From: Nitrospira sp.
Lineage (GTDB): Bacteria > Nitrospirota > Nitrospiria > Nitrospirales > Nitrospiraceae
DNA length: 10,980 bases
Assembly (NCBI GenBank): GCA_015904045.1
Contig: JABMDG010000034.1
Location: 1-10,980, forward strand
Reading direction: 5' to 3'
Shown piece after piece: positions 1 to 6,621 of this stretch. Below the pieces are notes generated by a model, which saw only the letters and a program-made list of their open reading frames with translations, made no database searches and had not been told where the DNA came from. Numbering within the stretch: the stretch's first letter is position 1; every line of letters starts with the position of its first letter. The position numbers were made by a program, and so were the translations under genes.

Positions 1-1
1 G

Positions 2-1111
2 GCGCCGGCCTCATCCGGGCAGGGATTTCAGGAGACGCTGGAGGCCATCTTGAACCCGGCATCCCTGGGGGCGGAGAGGTCTCGTGGCAAACGCGCCGGT
101 GATGCTGGGGCACCGAAGCCTGACGGGTGGAAACGTACCCGTCTTCGTGAACTGCGCGCTGAACTGCGTGAGTTGAGTCGTCTCCTGGAGGGGGCACCAC
201 AGGATGTCCCATCCGCTGCAGAGTCGATGCCGCCGGCGTTGACCAAGCTGAGCCGTTCGCTGGCGACGCAGGGCATGCGTCTGTCGACGGCTGACTCGCT
301 GGGACGTGATGTCTTGCGGATTGTGGAGCGGGACACTCCGTGCAGTGAAGCCGGCGTGAGCCTGGCGCTGCAGCACACCCTCGCGCGCCGGATCAGGGTC
401 AATGAATCGCTCTTCGGCAACGACGGCCGCCGGGCGGTCGTGCTCATGCTTGGTCCACACGGGGCCGGCAAGACGTCGGCCGTGGCGAAGGTGGCCGCGC
501 GGTGCCGGCGAGAATGGAATCGATCGGTGGCTGTCGTCGAGTTCGATGCCGGTCTCGCGGAGCCCAACGGGCCCTTGCGCCAGTATGCCCGCGAACTGGG
601 AATGCCCTTCGCGTCCGCGCGTTCACCACGGCAATTAGCGGAGGGGTTGCGCCGGCATACCCGGGCGGATCTGTTTGTGATCGATATGCCCAGCCTCGAA
701 TCCGGTGGAGGCGCGCAAGCTGAAACACTGTGTCGTCTGCTCGGTGACGAGTGGGAGATCACCACACAGCTGGTTGTGCCGGCCTCGGCATGTGAACCGG
801 AATTGTGCCGGATAGCCGAGCAGGCCTCACGCTTGCCGTCGTTGCGCTGGTTCTTTACCAGACTGGATGACACCAAGGCGTTCGGAACAATCGCGGAATT
901 GGGATGCCGTCCCGACATCCCGCTGTCCTATTGGAGCGTCGGTCGACGGATTCCAGAAGACATCGAACCCGCATCACCAGCGCGGTTGGCGGAGTGTCTC
1001 CTGGCCCAACAGTATGTCACACCCTCCGGGCAGGGACATCAGCGATCTCTGTCGAATCCGATGACGGCTGAGCAAGAAACAGCCGAGGTGTGTCTTCATT
1101 CGAATGAATAA
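2..1111 (+). CDS. flhF: FlhF-like SRP-type GTPase, 5' end outside window, degenerate GTPase motifs
   Basis: FlhF is an SRP-family GTPase that marks the cell pole and helps place the flagellum. The frame is open from the first bases of the window, so the true start and the N-terminal B domain lie upstream; the TTG at 50 is only the first possible internal start. Visible are an alpha-helical N domain (about 220-430), a P-loop GPHGAGKT at 452-475, a partial G4 motif TRLDD at 857-871, and a typical FlhF ending with a YWSVGRRIPEDIE stretch near 930-965. Two motifs are eroded: the insertion-box DTYRxxAxxQ is replaced by DAGLAEPNGP (from 545), and DTAGR is replaced by DMPSLE (683-700). GTP hydrolysis may therefore be weak or lost. 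It is followed 15 bases later by flhG in the same frame. Family assignment rests on the motifs and on its position before flhG. Confidence 0.88.
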   Translation, partial: APASSGQGFQETLEAILNPASLGAERSRGKRAGDAGAPKPDGWKRTRLRELRAELRELSRLLEGAPQDVPSAAESMPPALTKLSRSLATQGMRLSTADSLGRDVLRIVERDTPCSEAGVSLALQHTLARRIRVNESLFGNDGRRAVVLMLGPHGAGKTSAVAKVAARCRREWNRSVAVVEFDAGLAEPNGPLRQYARELGMPFASARSPRQLAEGLRRHTRADLFVIDMPSLESGGGAQAETLCRLLGDEWEITTQLVVPASACEPELCRIAEQASRLPSLRWFFTRLDDTKAFGTIAELGCRPDIPLSYWSVGRRIPEDIEPASPARLAECLLAQQYVTPSGQGHQRSLSNPMTAEQETAEVCLHSNE

Positions 1112-1113
1112 AG

Positions 1114-1119
1114 AGGAGG
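1114..1119 (+). promoter_or_regulatory. Ribosome binding site of flhG
   Basis: AGGAGG lies 7 bases before the ATG at 1127. This spacing decides for the ATG and against the GTG at 1121, which would sit only one base after the site. Confidence 0.8.
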
Positions 1120-1126
1120 AGTGGGC

Positions 1127-2029
1127 ATGCAGAGCAGAACGATCCTGCCGGAAATTCCGATTCCAGTCCCTCATGCGCCGCCATCGCGTACGCACGTCAT
1201 CGCAGTTTCCAGCGGTAAGGGCGGGGTCGGAAAGACCAACGTCGTGGCAAACCTGGCCGTGGCGCTCGCTCAGTCGGGAAAGCGGGTCTTGGTGCTGGAT
1301 GCGGATCTTGGTTTGGGAAACCTCGACGTCCTACTCGGTCTTATTCCGCGTTATACGATCGAACACGTGCTGTCGGGCCTGTGCCCTCTGCATGAGATTT
1401 GCCTGAAAGGCCCAGCGGGCATCCAGGTGCTTCCCGCCAGCTCCGGAGTGCCGCATCTCACGAGTTTGACGGAATCGCAGCAAATCCTGCTGCAGGAGCA
1501 ATTGGAGGAATTGGCTGCCGAGACAGATGTGCTGCTGATCGATACCGGCGCCGGTATTGCTCCCAATGTGACCTTTTTCGCCTCCGCGGCTGATGACACG
1601 GTCGTCGTGGTGACACCAGAGCCCACGTCGCTGACCGATGCCTATGCGTTGATTAAAGTGCTGGCCCGGCAATATCGGGAGCGACGGTTCAAGGTTCTGG
1701 TCAATCTGGCGAAAAGCCGGCAGGAAGCCGGAGAGGTATTCAAGAAGTTGGACCGTGCCGTCGATCGGTTTCTGCACGTCGCGGTCGAGTACGTCGGTTG
1801 GATTCCGCAAGACGATTACGTGCCGCTGGCGGTTGTGAAGCAGAAGGCCGTCTGCGACCTATTCCCAGGTTCGCCAGCGGCTCGGGCATTTTCCAACCTG
1901 GCCGGTCAGGTGACACAGTGGCCCACGCCGGTCATTGCCAAAAGTGCCGTTCAATTACTCCGCCAACAATTGGTCCGCCTGAACGCTGCGAGGGTGAAAC
2001 ACATGAAGGACGTACAGGTGCATCCATGA
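1127..2029 (+). CDS. flhG: FlhG/FleN (MinD-like) ATPase controlling flagellar number
   Basis: This is a MinD/ParA-family ATPase that limits flagellar number and partners with FlhF. From the ATG at 1127 the protein has 300 residues. It shows a deviant Walker A KGGVGKT (residues 31-37), DADLGLGN (58-65) and a switch-type LLIDTGAGI (136-144), all typical of FlhG/YlxH. The usual N-terminal DQAxxLR helix that stimulates FlhF is not visible: the first 23 residues are a proline-rich lead into the first beta strand. An upstream start is blocked, because this frame carries the flhF stop at 1109-1111. The stop codon overlaps the fliA start (ATGA), which suggests translational coupling. Proteobacterial homologues restrain the master regulator FleQ; whether this one does cannot be seen. 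Confidence 0.93.
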   Translation: MQSRTILPEIPIPVPHAPPSRTHVIAVSSGKGGVGKTNVVANLAVALAQSGKRVLVLDADLGLGNLDVLLGLIPRYTIEHVLSGLCPLHEICLKGPAGIQVLPASSGVPHLTSLTESQQILLQEQLEELAAETDVLLIDTGAGIAPNVTFFASAADDTVVVVTPEPTSLTDAYALIKVLARQYRERRFKVLVNLAKSRQEAGEVFKKLDRAVDRFLHVAVEYVGWIPQDDYVPLAVVKQKAVCDLFPGSPAARAFSNLAGQVTQWPTPVIAKSAVQLLRQQLVRLNAARVKHMKDVQVHP

Positions 2030-2778
2030 CGAGTAAGACCGCCTATGTACGAGAGCGGGAAGCGGTACCGGGTGGAGAGGCCGGCCGGGAGCAACTTATC
2101 AAGGAGTTTGCGCATGTGATTCGCGCGATGGCACACCGGCTGGCATTCCGCCTGCCGGCCTACTTGGACGCGGAAGACCTCATCTCAGTCGGTACGATCG
2201 GCCTCATGGACGCGATGGACAAGTACGATCCGACGCGGGAAGCGAAGTTCAAGACCTACGCCGAGTTTCGGATACGTGGGGCGATGCTCGATGAAATCCG
2301 CTCGATGGACTGGATTCCGCGCTCCGTCCATGAGCGTATCGGGCTGTTGCAGCGGACACAGGCGGAGTTGATGAACCGCTTGGGGCGTGCGCCGCATGAT
2401 GAGGAAGTGGCCGGCGAACTGAAGATGTCCACGGACGAACTGGACGACTTTCTTACGCGCGCGCGAGGCGCGGTGATGGTGAGCATTGACGATCTGACTC
2501 TGCAGGACGCCGATGGGCAAAAGATCGGTGCGATGCTGGCCGACACGCATAACCCTGACCCGCTGGCAATGCTTGTCAGCGAGCGGGAGCGTGAATGTGT
2601 CGGCGATGCCATTCAGAACCTGCCGGAAAAGGAACGCCTCGTGTTGACCCTCTACTACTTCGAGGAACTCACCATGAGGGAAATCGGCGATCTCCTCCAT
2701 GTCACGGAGTCGCGCGTGTGTCAGATTCATACCAAAGCGATTCTCCGGCTGAAAGCGACCCTGCGGGCTGCGCGATGA
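2026..2778 (+). CDS. fliA: Flagellar RNA polymerase sigma factor FliA (sigma-28)
   Basis: FliA directs RNA polymerase to late flagellar promoters and is held inactive by FlgM, which is encoded in this same cluster. The 250-residue protein has the usual length. Sigma region 2 is clear in the first third (YLDAEDLISVGTIGLMDAMD, then KFKTYAEFRIRGAMLDEIR and DWIPR), region 3 in the middle (RLGRAPHDEEVAGELKMS), and region 4 at the C-terminus (LPEKERLVLTLYYFEELT followed by the REIGDLLHVTESRVCQIH helix-turn-helix). The ATG at 2026 overlaps the flhG stop; longer upstream frames would run inside flhG and are not credible. A weak AAGGA at 2006-2010 is the only Shine-Dalgarno-like sequence, so translation probably depends on coupling to flhG. 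Confidence 0.96.
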   Translation: MTSKTAYVREREAVPGGEAGREQLIKEFAHVIRAMAHRLAFRLPAYLDAEDLISVGTIGLMDAMDKYDPTREAKFKTYAEFRIRGAMLDEIRSMDWIPRSVHERIGLLQRTQAELMNRLGRAPHDEEVAGELKMSTDELDDFLTRARGAVMVSIDDLTLQDADGQKIGAMLADTHNPDPLAMLVSERERECVGDAIQNLPEKERLVLTLYYFEELTMREIGDLLHVTESRVCQIHTKAILRLKATLRAAR

Positions 2779-2843
2779 ACCGGAGGGAGACGGACCAGAA
2801 CCCACCAGGAAGATTTTTCCTCCACAGGGCAGAAACAGCCAAG

Positions 2844-2860
2844 GGTTCTCATGCCGAACC
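2844..2860. promoter_or_regulatory. Palindrome GGTTC-N7-GAACC, possible activator site
   Basis: Perfect 5-bp inverted repeats separated by 7 bases lie about 110 bases upstream of the sigma-54 promoter. That is a usual distance for an enhancer-binding activator of the NtrC/FleQ/FlrC class. The link to an activator is inference; a 5-bp arm can occur by chance. Confidence 0.3.
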
Positions 2861-2969
2861 GTGCGTCACGTTCTTGCCGAGACCTCGCGCAGGTATCATT
2901 GATGAAGGAATGCGGCTGATTATGCGTCTCTCTGACGAAGAACCGCTGAGAGGGAGTATGAGCCGGTCT

Positions 2970-2985
2970 TGGCACGAGGGTTGCT
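2970..2985 (+). promoter_or_regulatory. Sigma-54 (-24/-12) promoter of the flgF operon
   Basis: TGGCACGAGGGTTGCT matches the RpoN consensus TGGCAC-N5-TTGCW at every defined position. The invariant GG (2971-2972) and GC (2983-2984) are separated by exactly 10 bases. Transcription would start near 2996, leaving a leader of about 36 bases before the flgF ATG. It needs an AAA+ activator; the activator gene is not in this window. Confidence 0.85.
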
Positions 2986-3018
2986 GAATGCACGGTGTGG
3001 TCACTGTCGCAGTGGTGC

Positions 3019-3025
3019 AAGGAGG
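3019..3025 (+). promoter_or_regulatory. Ribosome binding site of flgF
   Basis: AAGGAGG lies 6 bases before the ATG at 3032. It fixes the start and rules out a longer frame from 2969, which would begin on top of the sigma-54 promoter. Confidence 0.85.
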
Positions 3026-3031
3026 CACGGC

Positions 3032-3802
3032 ATGAATCGAGGCATCTATCCCATCTTATCTGGCGCAGTAGCTCACGAACGCCGCATGCAGGTCTTCTCA
3101 AACAATATGGCGAACGTGAATACGGCCGGATTCAAGCAGGATGAGCAGGCCTTCAAGGCGGTTTTTCCCAAGTGGCACGCCGTGATCCCGCCCCTCGGTC
3201 CAAGCACGGGATTGGCCCAGCAGATTGTTGCACGACCGCTGGGCGTGAGCGAGCGAACCTTCGTCGCGCCGTACCGTATGAAGACGACCTTCGAAGCGGG
3301 GCGCATTAAGTTGACCGGCAATCCCCTCGACTTAGCCATTCAAGGGAACGCGTTCTTCGAGGTGAAGACGCCTCACGGCATCCGATACACCAGAAACGGG
3401 ATGTTCTCGCTCAACAATCATCGCCAGCTGGTCACGAATCTCGGCTATCCGGTGATGGGTACCAAGGGAGAAATCAAGATTCCCGCTGGAAAAATGGAGA
3501 TCGATTCCCAAGGCGAGATCAAGGTGGATGACAAACCCGTGGCTGCCATCAGGCTCATGGAGTTCCCGGACGAGGAGATGCCTCAAAAATTTTCAGAAGG
3601 GTTGTATATATCCGACAAGGGGACCGTATCCAGGAATTCACTCGTCCAACCGGGGCATATCGAGGAATCCAACGTCAATGCCATCGGCGAGATGGTGAAA
3701 ATGATCCAAGGGATGCGCGGGTACGAGACGGCACAGAAGCTGATTCAGACGTTGGACCGAATGACGGAAACGGCGATTCAGGACATAGGACGAGTGGCGT
3801 AG
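3032..3802 (+). CDS. flgF: Flagellar proximal rod protein FlgF
   Basis: FlgF is a proximal rod subunit, exported by the flagellar type III apparatus and assembled in the periplasm. The 256-residue protein carries the N-terminal rod/hook signature SNNMANVNTAGFK (residues 23-35), the central FlgE/F/G-like segment (LDLAIQGNAFFEV, RYTRNGMFSL), and the C-terminal helix ending with EESNVNAIGEMVKMIQGMRGYETAQKL. There is no Sec signal, as expected for this export route. It is called FlgF rather than FlgG because it is the first and less canonical of the two adjacent rod genes; the next gene is a clear FlgG. It is the first gene after the sigma-54 promoter. Confidence 0.9.
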   Translation: MNRGIYPILSGAVAHERRMQVFSNNMANVNTAGFKQDEQAFKAVFPKWHAVIPPLGPSTGLAQQIVARPLGVSERTFVAPYRMKTTFEAGRIKLTGNPLDLAIQGNAFFEVKTPHGIRYTRNGMFSLNNHRQLVTNLGYPVMGTKGEIKIPAGKMEIDSQGEIKVDDKPVAAIRLMEFPDEEMPQKFSEGLYISDKGTVSRNSLVQPGHIEESNVNAIGEMVKMIQGMRGYETAQKLIQTLDRMTETAIQDIGRVA

Positions 3803-3906
3803 GAACCGTGAAGCGCACCTCGTGAACCGTGAAGCGTCTGAGTCCGACAAGCGAGGCGCTTCACGAGCGACGAGATACGAGATGCGCAAGACGCAGGAGG
3901 GATCTC
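3803..3906. repeat. Intergenic repeat cluster between flgF and flgG
   Basis: A 13-bp direct repeat GAACCGTGAAGCG occurs at 3803-3815 and 3824-3836 (period 21). Its core CGTGAAGCG is inverted as CGCTTCACG at 3857-3865, allowing a hairpin. CGAGATACG follows at 3871-3879. The same words recur before both flgH copies, so this is a dispersed repeat family. The 3' end of the interval contains the flgG ribosome binding site (AGGAGG, 3895-3900). Confidence 0.75.
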
Positions 3907-4698
3907 ATGATTCGAGCGATGTGGACGGCGGCTACGGGCATGACGGCTCAGCAGATTAATGTCGATACAGTTGCGCACAATCTTGCGAACGTGAATACGA
4001 ATTCGTTCAAGCGCAGCCGGGCGGAGTTTGCCGATCTGCTGTACCAGATCCAGCGTCTGCCCGGGACAAACGCCTCGAACGTCGGTGTGTTTCCCGTCGG
4101 CATCCAGGTCGGCGCCGGTGTTCGTCCCACAACCGTCGCGAAGGAATGGCTTCAGGGGAACATGCGTCAAACAAACAACGATCTTGATTTGGCCATCGAC
4201 GGGCCAGGGTTTTTCCAAGTGTCCCGTCCAGACGGCACGATCATGTATACGAGAAACGGGTCGTTCAAGCGCGACAATGTCGGGAATCTTGTGACCGGGG
4301 ACGGCGACTTGGTGAACCCTGTCATCACCATCCCGTCCGGCGCGTTGAAGGTCGATGTCGGGCAAGACGGCACGGTCTCGGTCCTGCTGCCGGGTGTGAC
4401 GCAAGCGTCACAGATCGGCCAGATCCAGTTGACGCGGTTCGACAATCCTTCAGGCTTGGTGGCGATGGGAAATAATCTGTTCATCGACAGTTTTGCCTCG
4501 GGGCCGCCGACGCAAGGCACCGGCGGATTTTCGACGGGCTTCGGTTCGATCCAGCAGGGGTTTTTGGAAAGTTCGAACGTCAATCTGGCCGAAGAGATGG
4601 TCAACATGATCATCGCGCAGCGAAGCTACGAGATTAACTCCAAGACGATTCAAGCGTCCGATGAAATGATGTCCATTGCCAACAATCTGCGTCGATAG
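3907..4698 (+). CDS. flgG: Flagellar distal rod protein FlgG
   Basis: FlgG builds the distal rod that passes through the P and L rings. The 263-residue product is of standard length and starts MIRAMWTAATGM, the classic FlgG beginning. It has NLANVNTNSFKRSRAEFADLL (from residue 25), LDLAIDGPGFFQV and YTRNGSF in the centre, and the conserved end GFLESSNVNLAEEMVNMIIA followed by QRSYEINSKTIQASDEMM. The ATG has AGGAGG (3895-3900) 6 bases upstream. The stop codon TAG overlaps the flgA ribosome binding site, so the next gene is tightly coupled. Confidence 0.97.
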   Translation: MIRAMWTAATGMTAQQINVDTVAHNLANVNTNSFKRSRAEFADLLYQIQRLPGTNASNVGVFPVGIQVGAGVRPTTVAKEWLQGNMRQTNNDLDLAIDGPGFFQVSRPDGTIMYTRNGSFKRDNVGNLVTGDGDLVNPVITIPSGALKVDVGQDGTVSVLLPGVTQASQIGQIQLTRFDNPSGLVAMGNNLFIDSFASGPPTQGTGGFSTGFGSIQQGFLESSNVNLAEEMVNMIIAQRSYEINSKTIQASDEMMSIANNLRR

Positions 4699-4707
4699 GA
4701 GGTAATC

Positions 4708-5511
4708 ATGTATCGGGTGGGAATCGTGCTGGCGGCGCTGCTGTGGCAGAACATGGCGTGGACCCCTGATGCAGCGGTGGCCGGGCCGCGTGTCGAGGCG
4801 ATCCCCGCGTCGATGACCGGCTCAGGCACGGGTGTGCGACCACGCACTGGTGTGTTTGAACGGGGCATGGATCACGAATTATCCAGTGAGCGGATCAAGA
4901 AAGCTATTCAGCAACATCTGGGAGGACTGTGGAGCGCCCGGGTGAAGGACGTGCAGGTCGCGGTGCTGGATCCATCCGATCCAGTGGCGACCCCGTCGGG
5001 TGTTGTGGATCTGCAGGTGTTGCCCGCGATCAATGAAGAGAGATTGGGGCGGCACACGTTTCAGGTGGTGGTCACGACAAATGGGAAACCCTGGCGTACG
5101 ATCGAGGTGTTGGCCGATGTGACGGCGACGATCGACGCGGTCGTGACGAATCGATTGTTCAGGGCCGAGGAAATCCTCGACGCCACGGATCTGAAAACAG
5201 TCAGAACCCGCATCTATCAACTGAATCATCCCTTTATCACCGATCGGGAGGAGGTCGTCGGTAAAAGCGCGACACGGCCGCTTCCCGCCGATATGCCGCT
5301 GCGTCAGGCGTTTTTGAAGACACCTTTCTTGGTCAAGAAAGGAGATCGGGTGACGATCGAAGCCAAACGGGGAGGCCTTTCAATTCACACCTACGGGGTA
5401 ACCAAAGCGAGCGGGCATGTCGGCCAAACCGTCATGGTGGCCAATCTGGATTCCGGCAGAGAGCTGCGGGCGAAGATCGTTGCGCCGGGCGTGGTACAAG
5501 TGGATTTTTGA
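4708..5511 (+). CDS. flgA: Flagellar P-ring assembly chaperone FlgA (complete copy)
   Basis: FlgA is a periplasmic chaperone that helps FlgI polymerise into the P ring. The 267-residue protein begins with a Sec signal peptide (hydrophobic residues about 5-13; likely cleavage after AVA near residue 25). A variable N-terminal half is followed by the conserved SAF/ChapFlgA region from about residue 145, including LKTVRTRIYQLN, REEVVGKSATRPLPADMPL, VKKGDRVTIEAKRGGLSI and the VQVDF C-terminus. AGGAGG at 4697-4702, 5 bases before the ATG, overlaps the flgG stop. The C-terminal 133 residues are present again at 8591-8992 at about 70% identity. Confidence 0.95.
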   Translation: MYRVGIVLAALLWQNMAWTPDAAVAGPRVEAIPASMTGSGTGVRPRTGVFERGMDHELSSERIKKAIQQHLGGLWSARVKDVQVAVLDPSDPVATPSGVVDLQVLPAINEERLGRHTFQVVVTTNGKPWRTIEVLADVTATIDAVVTNRLFRAEEILDATDLKTVRTRIYQLNHPFITDREEVVGKSATRPLPADMPLRQAFLKTPFLVKKGDRVTIEAKRGGLSIHTYGVTKASGHVGQTVMVANLDSGRELRAKIVAPGVVQVDF

Positions 5512-5626
5512 CAAGGCGGGCGGGGAGCGCATCTCGTGCCGCGTATCCCGTCGTTCGTATCTCGCAAACAAAGATAAGGTACAGGCGCATTCCGTATTGC
5601 GCTTCACGAGATACGTATTAGAGGAC
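5512..5626. repeat. Intergenic repeat cluster between flgA and flgH
   Basis: This interval holds CGTATCTCGCAAA (5556-5568) and CGCTTCACGAGATACG (5600-5615). CGTATCTCG (5556-5564) and CGAGATACG (5607-5615) form a 9-bp inverted pair about 42 bases apart. CGCTTCACGAG is identical to 3857-3867 before flgG, TTCACGAGATAC recurs at 9065-9076, and the reverse complement of CGTATCTCGCAAA occurs at 9052-9064 before flgH2. No ORF of interest or clear promoter is seen. Confidence 0.72.
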
Positions 5627-6331
5627 ATGGTGCGACGAACGGCTAGTAATAACGCGGGCTATCACGTGTGGCTGGCGGCAATGGTCCTCCTGCTGGGAGG
5701 CTGTTCCAGCCCTCCGCCTGTCTCGAGCAGAGTGACGGCGCCAGTGCTGCCGCCGCCCAAGACGGTGGGATCGCTCTGGCAGGAAGAGAATGGACGTGCC
5801 TATCTGTATGAAGACATGCGGGCCATGCGGGTGGGCGACATCCTCACGGTGAAAATCGATGAAAAGCACAAGGGATCAAAGTCCGCCGACACGGCGGCGC
5901 AGCGGGAGTCCACGGTTCAGAATCGGTTGATCGGGAGCGGAATGGGATATTTGGGACTGCCCGGTATTCGCGTAAGCGATGAAACCCGCCGTGGGTTCGG
6001 GATCGACGCCGAGGCCAACAGCAAATTCGGCGGAAAGGGTGCCACGAGCCGTGAAGGGACGCTGACCGGCACGATCTCCGTCATCGTGACCGAAGTGCTA
6101 TCGAACGGCGATCTCCGAATTGAAGGTCGCAGGGAGGTCACGGTCAATAGCGAGAAACAGTTGATGACGATCGCTGGGGTGGTCCGCCGCGTGGACGTGG
6201 ACACGAAGAACACCGTGTTGTCGTCGGCCATTGCCGACGCCAGAATTGAGTATTCCGGCCTCGGGGTCTTGGACGATGTGCAGCGGCCCGGGTGGTTTGT
6301 GCGCATCCTGGACTGGGTCTATCCATTCTGA
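5627..6331 (+). CDS. flgH: Flagellar L-ring lipoprotein FlgH (copy 1)
   Basis: FlgH forms the L ring in the outer membrane. The 234-residue product has a lipoprotein signal with lipobox LLGGC (Cys26 followed by SSPP). The family core follows: SLWQEENGRAYLYEDMRA, VGDILTVKI, KGSKSADT, the long GTLTGTISVIVTEVLSNGDL segment, and EKQLMTI with the C-terminal LSSAIADARIEY and GWFVRILDWVYPF. The start is the least certain part: the AGAGGA at 5620-5625 is only one base before the ATG at 5627, so the GTG at 5630 is an alternative. A frame reaching back to 5417 would overlap flgA and is not credible. It is about 87% identical to FlgH2. Confidence 0.95.
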   Translation: MVRRTASNNAGYHVWLAAMVLLLGGCSSPPPVSSRVTAPVLPPPKTVGSLWQEENGRAYLYEDMRAMRVGDILTVKIDEKHKGSKSADTAAQRESTVQNRLIGSGMGYLGLPGIRVSDETRRGFGIDAEANSKFGGKGATSREGTLTGTISVIVTEVLSNGDLRIEGRREVTVNSEKQLMTIAGVVRRVDVDTKNTVLSSAIADARIEYSGLGVLDDVQRPGWFVRILDWVYPF

Positions 6332-6344
6332 GGAAAGGAGTCTG

Positions 6345-6599
6345 GTGCCAACCGCAACAATACATACAGCTCAGATGAGAAGGCCGGCTTTGCGCAAGCC
6401 GATGAACGCCCGATCGTTACAGATGATGATATCGAGCGGAGTCGTCCGGCGAGCGGACTGCAATCCATCGCTGGTGCCAAGCCGGAGAGAGCTGGCATTG
6501 TCCACCGTCACAGGTCAGGCCCATTCACAAGATACGTCCCTCGCGCAAGGGTGGCTGGTGCGGTTGTTGGTCAGGCGCAAGAGTGCAGCACCCCTGTAA
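6345..6599 (+). CDS. Small unrecognised protein between flgH and flgI (84 aa)
   Basis: I do not recognise this family. The GTG at 6345 follows a good AAGGAG (6335-6340) just after the flgH stop. The product is basic and has no signal peptide or clear membrane segment. Two blocks are conserved in the matching place of the second unit: SLQMM-x2-SGVVRRA (about residues 24-37) and QGWL near residue 68, followed by R and RK. In the SGVVRRA block six of seven codons differ between units but encode the same residue, which is strong evidence that it is translated. In unit 2 the same sequence is in frame with flgI2. It may be an accessory of LP-ring assembly (inference from position only). A longer frame from 6231 would overlap flgH and is not supported. 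Confidence 0.6.
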   Translation: MPTATIHTAQMRRPALRKPMNARSLQMMISSGVVRRADCNPSLVPSRRELALSTVTGQAHSQDTSLAQGWLVRLLVRRKSAAPL

Positions 6600-6621
6600 C
6601 ACGAGAAGGGTACATCGAACT

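Larger units (their letters stand above)
2779..3031 (+). other. Intergenic regulatory region between fliA and flgF
   Basis: No convincing gene is seen in these 253 bases. They hold a sigma-54 promoter (2970-2985), a 5-bp-arm palindrome upstream of it (2844-2860) and the flgF ribosome binding site. A short hairpin (AGGAA/TTCCT, 2807-2821) just after fliA is too weak to call a terminator. Confidence 0.7.

Noticed and set aside
28..918. Long minus-strand frame (296 codons) opposite flhF
   Set aside because: High GC content opens antisense frames. It lies wholly under flhF, has no ribosome site and shows a low-complexity Arg/Ser/Ala composition.
2807..2821. Possible terminator after fliA (AGGAA-GATTT-TTCCT)
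   Set aside because: The stem is only 5 AT-containing pairs and no T run follows it. It is too weak to call.
2595..2987. Plus-strand frame of 130 codons from inside fliA into the fliA-flgF gap
   Set aside because: It starts inside sigma region 4, has no ribosome site and runs through the sigma-54 promoter.
3778..4404. Minus-strand frame of 208 codons opposite flgG
   Set aside because: It is a shadow of flgG, with no start signal and no recognisable domain.
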